Positions 1 to 4,144 of a DNA stretch of 5,548 bases are shown piece by piece. The stretch covers positions 1 through 5,548 of the forward strand of contig JANWJI010000104.1 in NCBI GenBank assembly GCA_025449515.1, given 5' to 3'. The notes under the pieces are model-generated. The model saw only the letters and a program-made list of their open reading frames with translations, searched no databases and was not told the origin of the DNA. Position 1 is the first letter of the stretch. The number at the start of each line of letters is the position of its first letter. A program made the position numbers and the translations under genes. The DNA is from Nitrososphaeraceae archaeon. GTDB taxonomy: Archaea > Thermoproteota > Nitrososphaeria > Nitrososphaerales > Nitrososphaeraceae.

Positions 1-126
1 ATCAAGCAGACTTAAGATTAGAATTGAATTTCTCAACAATACAATTTTATTTTTTCTTTCATAACTAGCCGAGCCTTTCAAGTAATCAATGGCTTGTCCG
101 ATTCGTGCTAGCGGATAATAACGCAC
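1..126 (-). CDS. Possible 5' part of an unrecognised gene running off the left edge
   Basis: From a GTG at 124-126 the reverse strand stays open for 42 codons to the window edge; the frame is closed upstream by a TGA at 139-141. The visible protein begins MRYYPLARIGQAIDYL, continues with a charged segment (KGSASYERKNK) and then a leucine/isoleucine-rich stretch ending in ILSLLD, as if an amphipathic helix were followed by a hydrophobic segment. I do not recognise a family. Residue composition looks protein-like, but an open frame of this length is not rare by chance in AT-rich DNA. An ATG in another frame at 140-142 opens only a short peptide. No clear ribosome site precedes the GTG. Low confidence; the sequence left of the window would decide it. 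Confidence 0.3.
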   Translation of the reverse strand, partial: MRYYPLARIGQAIDYLKGSASYERKNKIVLLRNSILILSLLD

Positions 127-141
127 GAGCCAATAATTTCA

Positions 142-434
142 TCGGTACTAAAATGATGAATCTATTAAGAAAATAAATGAATTATTTCTTAGAAAAGATC
201 CAACTGCTGTGCTTGACAATATTCATTTTCGATGTTATTAAACTAATCCAAAAGCATCATATAATTATCCATATTTAGGATTTAGGTACAGATATCTAAC
301 TATTTTGAATATAGGATATAATTCTATTTGGAGGTATACCCACTCATTGCATACGTTTAGATAATTATACCTAATACTATATTACGATGATACTTTCATC
401 CTCCATTTAGCCGTCTGCAAGAATCCGGAAACAG
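142..434. other. AT-rich intergenic spacer upstream of the deacetylase-like gene
   Basis: No open frame of useful length or recognisable coding remnant was seen on either strand. Several TATA-like stretches are present, including 364-371 and 377-384. The second would place a transcript start near 405-410, about 40 bases before the proposed start of the gene at 450. These promoter assignments are weak because the whole spacer is AT-rich. Confidence 0.4.
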
Positions 435-436
435 TT

Positions 437-442
437 GGTGAT
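437..442 (+). promoter_or_regulatory. Ribosome binding site GGTGAT
   Basis: GGTGAT matches the core of the archaeal Shine-Dalgarno complement (AGGAGGTGAT) and lies 7 bases before the ATG at 450. It overlaps the alternative in-frame starts TTG 435, GTG 438 and ATG 441, so it favours ATG 450 as the real start. Confidence 0.55.
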
Positions 443-449
443 GGCATTG

Positions 450-1406
450 ATGATCGTAACAATACTGATAGTTCTTGAATCAAATGTCCATCTGGATAGC
501 GTCATGGTGTTTGGAAGTGAAGATCTTAACGAGATCGGATCAGTTGATCAAAATAGTACTAAAACTAGTCATAATGGTATGGACAAATTGACAATTTTAA
601 CTTTTGGGTATCTATCACAAACCCAATATACTAATGCAAAACCAATCCTTGACAAGTATGGCTTTAAAGGCAGTTTCTTTGTAACATGCGACTTGGTAGG
701 TACAGTCGATGATGATAAAAGTCCCCGAATGAGTTGGCAGATGATCCAAGCATTGCACAACCAGGGTCAAGATATGGAATCTAAAGCTATGTCACACAGA
801 GATTTAAATGGCTTGTCTTACAAAGATTTGGAATTTGAAATTAGCCAATCAAAGAAATGCCTGGCAGATCACGGGATCAGAGCTACAATTTTTGCAGTAC
901 CCTTCGGAAATGCATGGAATAACTCAACTATAATTAATGAGATTTCTAAATATTATGATCTTGCGGATAACGGATTTGCTCATTTAATGTTTTTAGATTG
1001 TACAGAACATGGAAAATCTCCCAACCAAACCGATTGCAAAACCTATAATGAACATGGAGAGCTAAATCCTGTAAATAGATATTCAATTAGAGAACAAAGC
1101 CATAATTCCTGGGATCAGACATACAATTATATTGATAGGATTATATTTTCAAAATTTGTTGACGATGTAAATAGTCAGACACAGTATAATACTAATGGTA
1201 CAATTAATGCAATACCTATAATGGCATACCATGCCATAGATAATAGCCGAAAACCATTCAGTACTGATACGAGCTTGTTTGAGGCAGAAATGAAATACCT
1301 GCACGATAATGGGTTTAGGGTAATAACTATGGATAAAATTAGATATGATCCAAACACTAGTCATCTATATGTAAATCAAACAGCAGTCAACCACCCCGTT
1401 CAGTAA
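450..1406 (+). CDS. Polysaccharide deacetylase-like (NodB-fold) exported protein lacking the catalytic Asp-Asp pair
   Basis: NodB-fold (carbohydrate esterase 4-like) proteins remove acetyl groups from N-acetylated sugars with a metal held by Asp-His-His. From ATG 450 the protein has 318 residues: a short hydrophobic N-terminus, a linker, then the deacetylase domain from about residue 46. Recognisable landmarks are TFGYLSQ (51-57), AKPILDKYGFKGSFFV (63-78), the second-motif region ESKAMSH (110-116), FAVPFGNAWNNST (148-160) and IMAYHAID (257-264). The C-terminal MKYLHDNGFRVITM is typical of the family. The first motif normally reads TFDDGY; here both Asp are absent with the frame kept. The first His of H-[ST]-x-x-H is Lys 112, while His 116 remains. 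Several N-x-S/T sequons fit an extracellular protein. The start could instead be ATG 441, giving a longer hydrophobic segment. Family assignment is firm; catalytic activity is doubtful. Confidence 0.85.
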   Translation: MIVTILIVLESNVHLDSVMVFGSEDLNEIGSVDQNSTKTSHNGMDKLTILTFGYLSQTQYTNAKPILDKYGFKGSFFVTCDLVGTVDDDKSPRMSWQMIQALHNQGQDMESKAMSHRDLNGLSYKDLEFEISQSKKCLADHGIRATIFAVPFGNAWNNSTIINEISKYYDLADNGFAHLMFLDCTEHGKSPNQTDCKTYNEHGELNPVNRYSIREQSHNSWDQTYNYIDRIIFSKFVDDVNSQTQYNTNGTINAIPIMAYHAIDNSRKPFSTDTSLFEAEMKYLHDNGFRVITMDKIRYDPNTSHLYVNQTAVNHPVQ

Positions 1407-1422
1407 ATTAAGCAGGCATATT

Positions 1423-1461
1423 AAATACTATTTATGAAATTAGTAAACCAACATAGTATTT
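1423..1461. terminator. Inverted repeat between convergent genes, possible bidirectional terminator
   Basis: AAATACTAT (1423-1431) and ATAGTATTT (1453-1461) are exact reverse complements: a 9-bp stem with a 21-base loop. It begins 17 bases after the stop of the deacetylase-like gene and lies about 70 bases beyond the dedA stop on the other strand, so it could end both transcripts. Archaeal termination usually relies on T-tracts, which are weak here, so the role is inferred from position only. Confidence 0.4.
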
Positions 1462-1533
1462 CATTCATATCTCGAATTCATCTTTGTAGATTCATATTTT
1501 GGCTATCAGACATCATACACGTGAGTGAGTTTT

Positions 1534-2166
1534 CTATGATACCTGTTTCTTCCTTCCATTCTTGAATTTAAGTATGAGCCAGGCACTAAAACCTGCAAGT
1601 ATGCAAATTGTGGCAATATCTAAATAGATAGAATACCTGTCAATATTTTTCCAATTATTTCCAAGTTGCATTCCAGCAAACGTAAGTATGGAATTCCATA
1701 TTAGAGAACCAACTAGCGTATAGAACACAAATTTAATAAGATTTGTCCTTCCTATCCCTGCTGGAAGTGAAACATAAGTTCTTATTACAGGCAACAATCT
1801 ACCTACAAATGAAATCTTATCTCCATGATTTTGAAATAGTCTTTCTGTGAACTCCAAATGTTCTTTCTTAAAGAATATGTATTTTCCATATCTGATGATA
1901 AACGATCTGCCCACCTTCAAACCAAAATAATATGTTAAAATCGAGCCAACTAGATTTCCTAACGAACCAGCTAGTACTACAAGTATTGGCCCGAACTTCC
2001 CAGTTGAGACCAAGAAGCCTGAGAAAGGCATTATGATTTCACTAGGAATTGGAATCATTGCGCTTTCAAGGATCATTAAAAAGAATATCCCAAGATATCC
2101 GACACTAGAAATAAATGAGGTAATGAATTCTATTAACGGTCTTATTATTTCAAAAACTACTGACAA
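1534..2166 (-). CDS. DedA/VTT-family integral membrane protein
   Basis: The DedA (SNARE-associated/VTT) family consists of integral membrane proteins needed for envelope integrity; some bacterial members flip undecaprenyl phosphate or phosphatidylethanolamine. The archaeal substrate is unknown. The protein has 210 residues, normal for the family. It shows a re-entrant hydrophobic segment with LESAMIPIPSEIIMP (33-47, Glu34 and Glu43), a membrane segment at about 60-81, the signature FVGRLLPVIRTYVSLPAG (120-137, Arg123 and Arg129), then GSLIWN (153-158). A last membrane helix spans about 181-199 and is followed by a basic cytoplasmic tail. The start is TTG at 2164-2166: no in-frame ATG lies between the upstream stop and residue 31, and residue 31 is already inside the conserved domain. 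AAGGT on the coding strand about 12 bases upstream may help ribosome binding. The gene is monocistronic as seen here and converges on the deacetylase-like gene. Confidence 0.92.
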   Translation of the reverse strand: MSVVFEIIRPLIEFITSFISSVGYLGIFFLMILESAMIPIPSEIIMPFSGFLVSTGKFGPILVVLAGSLGNLVGSILTYYFGLKVGRSFIIRYGKYIFFKKEHLEFTERLFQNHGDKISFVGRLLPVIRTYVSLPAGIGRTNLIKFVFYTLVGSLIWNSILTFAGMQLGNNWKNIDRYSIYLDIATICILAGFSAWLILKFKNGRKKQVS

Positions 2167-2234
2167 TTGAATATTATTACCTTAAACTGATAATTGTGAC
2201 CTTTATTCATTTTGTGGTACAGTTCTCTATTGGT

Positions 2235-2248
2235 AATAAATATTTATT
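2235..2248. promoter_or_regulatory. Palindromic AT box, possible bidirectional promoter
   Basis: AATAAATATTTATT is a perfect 14-bp palindrome, so it reads as a TATA element on both strands. On the plus strand its centre is about 24 bases before the ATG at 2265, the spacing expected for a leaderless archaeal transcript. On the minus strand it would start a dedA transcript near 2216, leaving a leader of about 50 bases. No factor-B recognition element can be assigned with confidence. Confidence 0.45.
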
Positions 2249-2264
2249 TCTTAATTTATTTGAT

Positions 2265-2396
2265 ATGGACGTGGGTAGACTGAACAAGTCCAATAATAAA
2301 TATATCGATCGCGTTGCACTCAAAATGATATTGGCTAATCATCCTTTTCTGCAAAGTCAACTAACGGAGGTTCTAGCTACGTATACTATATTTTAG
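2265..2396 (+). CDS. Possible leaderless small protein (43 aa)
   Basis: The ATG at 2265 opens 43 codons, ending with TAG at 2394-2396. The predicted peptide is basic in its first third (MDVGRLNKSNNKYIDR) and continues as a plausible helix (VALKMILANHPFLQSQLTEVLA). No signal peptide, metal site or known domain was seen. The frame can be extended upstream to a GTG at 2196, but that extension runs through the AT-rich promoter-like box, so the ATG is preferred. Support comes from the TATA-like palindrome centred about 24 bases upstream and from plausible composition. Against it are its short length, the lack of a recognisable family, and the frequency of such frames in AT-rich DNA. Confidence 0.33.
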   Translation: MDVGRLNKSNNKYIDRVALKMILANHPFLQSQLTEVLATYTIF

Positions 2397-2400
2397 GTCT

Positions 2401-2426
2401 TTGATGAGACTAGACTATGTCATCAA
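2401..2426. repeat. Short hairpin, 7-bp perfect stem
   Basis: TTGATGA (2401-2407) pairs exactly with TCATCAA (2420-2426) around a 12-base loop. It starts 4 bases after the stop of the possible 43-aa gene, where it could act as a terminator or 3' end structure. GTCT and AGAC copies nearby allow a competing fold. Confidence 0.3.
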
Positions 2427-2510
2427 TAGTTTCTTTCGTAAAATACCATACCATAGTTTACCACCCTCATAAGAAATCATTGGATTTGACAAACTGTCAA
2501 TAGTGCACAT
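2415..2510 (-). CDS. Possible small protein or gene remnant (31 aa)
   Basis: An ATG at 2508-2510 opens 31 codons on the reverse strand to a TAG at 2415-2417. The peptide starts MCTIDSLSNPMISYEGG and ends KLWYGILRKKLLMT, a mix of aromatic, basic and hydrophobic residues that reads like part of a real protein, but I recognise no family. The purine-rich AAGAAG lies immediately before the ATG, and an in-frame stop lies five codons upstream. A perfect 15-bp palindrome falls inside the frame. It is as likely to be a decayed fragment as a gene. Confidence 0.2.
   Translation of the reverse strand: MCTIDSLSNPMISYEGGKLWYGILRKKLLMT
2486..2500. repeat. Perfect odd palindrome TTGACA-AAC-TGTCAA
   Basis: Two exact 6-bp half-sites are separated by 3 bases. 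The spacing is that of a compact dimeric operator; it is also a 6-bp hairpin with a 3-base loop. An A-rich TATA-like stretch (TGATAAAAAG on the reverse strand, about 2515-2524) lies roughly 20-30 bases upstream in the minus direction, so the palindrome could cover a transcript start. There is no direct evidence for a bound regulator. Confidence 0.35.
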
Positions 2511-2873
2511 CTTCTTTTTATCATGTCAGATATTGGGATATAGGATCATTGAAAATGATATCTAATCAGAATACATGAATATTAGAGATTCTACCGACTT
2601 GACCTCTATTCTGAGGTTACTGGCGAGCCGATCCTACTGTTTTCTAATTTCTGTATATTTCTATATACTAATGATTGGTATCGAATCCAGTACCTGGTAA
2701 ATCACTCATTTACCTGAACAACACAACATCATTTCAGATTGTACATGCTTATAGACCACACAATGAATGTACAAGAAATAGAGCATACCAAAATATTATT
2801 CCTTTAAAGAGGACATTCTATAGAATATCATGTAACTTAGCCCATCTGTGCGGTGGGTCCATAGTAGATAATG
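2511..2873. other. Intergenic spacer with several short hairpins, no convincing gene
   Basis: The stretch downstream of the broken regulator/kinase locus holds ATCATT-gaa-AATGAT (2545-2559) and GTATAT-ttct-ATATAC (2653-2668). It also holds CCAG-TAC-CTGG (2687-2697) overlapping GGTAAAT-cactc-ATTTACC (2696-2714). The last pair could end transcripts from the minus-strand kinase fragment, about 160 bases away. A plus-strand frame at 2675-2905 starts with TTG, runs antisense into the kinase fragment and has no family features, so it is not annotated. No tRNA fold was found, although 2682-2689 resembles part of a T-arm. Confidence 0.4.
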
Positions 2874-3254
2874 TTAACGCCCTTTACCTGGTATTTCCAG
2901 ACTAGATGATACTGGCAGTCGGACGTAAAATCTGGTATCTCGGGGTCTGGATTCAAAATTGATGGTTCCGTGATGCATTTCAACGACAATCCGGTAACTA
3001 ATGCTTAAGCCTAGACCAGTACCCTTACCAACATTTTTTGTTGTGAAAAATGGTTCAAACATACGTGATTGAATATCTTGTGGGATCCCGGGACCATCAT
3101 CATCTATTTCTACTACAATATAGATACCCTCCAGTCTAGTACGCACCCATATATTGTAAACGCTTTTTTGATTCTTGTGTCCTTCTTCTTTCGCTGCATC
3201 AATAGAATTGCTGATTAAATTGGTCCAAACCTGGTTAAGTTCACTCCCATACGT
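2874..3254 (-). pseudogene. Histidine kinase C-terminal ATPase domain, 5'-truncated
   Basis: The frame opens after a TAA at 3255-3257 and runs 126 codons to a TAA at 2874-2876. It starts directly in TYGSELNQVWTNLISNSIDA, the N box of a GHKL ATPase. The G1 box DDDGPGIP, the F box FEPFFTTK and the G2 box GKGTGLGLS follow, then the usual strand ending FYVRLP and a short tail. All ATP-binding motifs are intact. The dimerisation/phosphoacceptor His domain and any sensor domain, which should precede this point, are missing. No good start exists at the head of the fragment; a GTG at 3144-3146 would remove the N box. The domain is joined out of frame to a receiver fragment at about 3250-3254. It is the surviving 3' end of a kinase gene, probably of the type found beside receiver/thioredoxin-reductase fusions (recalled from family knowledge, not proven here). 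Confidence 0.85.
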
Positions 3255-3505
3255 TTACTATCAGGATAAATTTTCATGGCTTGTTCGAGGAATTCCACAC
3301 CTGTCATTTGCGGCATTCTCTGATCTACTAGGAATAATGCAGTCTGCTCATTTCGAAGTTTCAGTAATTTGAGTAGATCAAGTGCACTTGTCCCTGAGTC
3401 TGCCTTTAATACCCTGAAGTGATTGCCATATTTCTGGCGTAAATCAGACTCGATAGCTCGCAGTACCTGAGGATCGTCATCGACTATTAACAGGATTGGT
3501 TTCAT
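3251..3505 (-). pseudogene. Response regulator receiver domain, 3'-truncated (likely from a receiver/thioredoxin-reductase fusion)
   Basis: The ATG at 3503-3505 starts a CheY-like receiver: acidic pocket VDDDPQVL (8-15), then KADSGTSALDLL (34-45), then the phosphoacceptor strand FLVDQRMPQMTG (58-69, Asp61), then EFLEQAMKIYPDSKR (71-85). After Arg85 the expected LLTAY strand and the MKPW lysine region are lost. The frame adds 11 unrelated residues and stops at 3215-3217. About 85 of 120 receiver residues remain, so it cannot complete the normal phosphorylation switch. The text of this receiver closely resembles, from memory, the N-terminus of fused response regulator/thioredoxin-disulfide reductase proteins of cyanobacteria and Nitrososphaera-type archaea. 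The start is well supported by the standard MKPILLIVDDD beginning. A TTAATTAA box at 3517-3524 is close upstream, but a promoter cannot be assigned securely. Confidence 0.85.
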
Positions 3506-3864
3506 AATAGAATCTGTTAATTAAGATCTTACTGAATTTCAACTTTATCCTGAATCCGGATTACTATGAACTAACTTGAACTGGTTTATTCGTTTACCAA
3601 TAGTTCCATAATATTATAGCTCATGAAGGATCTTGTTATCAAGACATAAAATATATAAGACTTTTTGAGATCATGAGATCACCAATCGTTCTTATAGACT
3701 AGTCAAAATTTCCTCCACTGACAAATTACGTACAGCCTCTGCTTCTCAGCTGCTGCTATTTCAACCACTACATTATCTGTTATTTACGGAAGCCTAATCT
3801 ACGATATTTTTAAGAAAGGTCACGTCATGGCCTTGCCAATATTGCCAACAGCCTCCGGTTCAAC
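3506..3864. other. Intergenic or decayed region
   Basis: No large open frame was seen. On the reverse strand, 3700-3770 can be read as short protein-like segments (VVEIAAAEKQRLY in one frame, EAEAVRNLSVEEILTS in another). They are separated by a frame change and flanked by stops, which may be a decayed coding remnant or coincidence. TCTTG-ttat-CAAGA (3631-3644) is a small hairpin close to the TATA box at 3648-3659. A plus-strand frame from ATG 3827 (51 codons) reads through the low-complexity repeat and is not credible. Confidence 0.3.
3648..3659. promoter_or_regulatory. Strong TATA-like box
   Basis: AAAATATATAAG on the plus strand, CTTATATATTTT on the minus strand, is the best TATA match in this spacer. 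In the minus direction it lies about 29 bases before an ATG at 3622-3624 that opens only a 12-codon peptide (MSYNIMELLVNE). In the plus direction it precedes only a 9-codon frame. It may be the promoter of the now broken receiver/kinase operon with a long leader, of a small RNA, or of a lost gene. Confidence 0.3.
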
Positions 3865-3914
3865 CTCATCCTCTATCAACTTCAGCATCCTCATCCTCTA
3901 TCAACTTCAGCATC
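3865..3914. repeat. Exact 25-bp tandem duplication
   Basis: Two identical 25-bp units lie at 3865-3889 and 3890-3914, followed by a partial third copy from 3915 that matches for its first 9 bases before changing into further TCATCCTC-type repeats to about 3937. One strand is pyrimidine-rich (CTCATCCTC). The other encodes Asp/Glu-rich text (EDEDAEVDR) in one frame. Because 25 is not a multiple of 3, the duplication shifts any reading frame that crosses it. Confidence 0.9.
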
Positions 3915-3995
3915 CTCATCCTCATACTCATCCTCCTCACATACAAATTCAATCCATTCAAATAGGTGATAACTTTTATTAACATAACAACCCAT
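3891..3995 (-). CDS. Possible acidic small protein (34 aa)
   Basis: An ATG at 3993-3995 opens 34 codons to a TGA at 3891-3893. The peptide starts MGCYVNKSYHLFEWIEFVC and ends in a very acidic tail, EEDEYEDEDAEVDRG. A compact aromatic head with two Cys and an Asp/Glu tail is not typical of random AT-rich sequence. A clear TATA element (ATTATAAAAATC on the reverse strand, about 4026-4037) lies near -36, which would give a leader of about 10 bases. No family is recognised. The stop lies within the 25-bp tandem repeat unit. After a frame change, acidic text continues as DEVEPEAVGNIGKAMT toward 3822, so this may be the front of a longer gene frameshifted by repeat slippage. The gene is divergent from the sugar dehydrogenase. 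Confidence 0.35.
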   Translation of the reverse strand: MGCYVNKSYHLFEWIEFVCEEDEYEDEDAEVDRG

Positions 3996-4025
3996 GACAC
4001 AATACATTCGTAGAACGTATCATAT

Positions 4026-4038
4026 GATTTTTATAATT
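4026..4038. promoter_or_regulatory. AT-rich box between divergent genes, likely shared promoter
   Basis: GATTTTTATAATT reads as a TATA element on both strands. In the minus direction it is correctly spaced for the 34-aa acidic frame. In the plus direction it predicts a start near 4058 and a leader of nearly 90 bases for the sugar dehydrogenase. A second plus-strand candidate, TACTATAATC at 4073-4082, would give a leader of about 40 bases. Confidence 0.35.
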
Positions 4039-4144
4039 AATCTGGCAAAGTAGAATTGGCGGGGTTGTAGCGTACTATAATCTACAAATATCGTGTCGAT
4101 GGACAGCAATTCTGCTATCTACTTCTCAGGATAAACCTATCAAT

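Noticed and set aside
83..131. TCGTGC/GCACGA inverted repeat as a mobile element end or structured RNA
   Set aside because: Only 6 bp pair around a 14-base gap, with no target duplication or further structure.
569..760. Minus-strand frame within the deacetylase-like gene
   Set aside because: Shadow of the conserved plus-strand domain; the same holds for the reverse frames at 1149-1364 and 1175-1357.
2674..2714. T-arm-like text (GGTATCGAATCC) suggesting a tRNA
   Set aside because: No acceptor stem, anticodon arm or D-arm could be built around it on either strand.
2675..2905. Plus-strand frame of 76 codons starting with TTG
   Set aside because: It has no recognisable features, an uncommon start with no ribosome site, and its 3' end is antisense to the kinase fragment, which explains the lack of stops there.
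3175..3372. Plus-strand frame of 65 codons
   Set aside because: It is antisense to the clear receiver and kinase fragments and has no independent support.
3865..3937. CRISPR-like repeat array
   Set aside because: The two 25-bp units are directly adjacent with no spacers; this is a tandem duplication.
3827..3982. Plus-strand 51-codon frame across the tandem repeat
   Set aside because: Its protein is low-complexity His/Pro/Ser/Leu text produced by the repeat, with no ribosome site or plausible domain.
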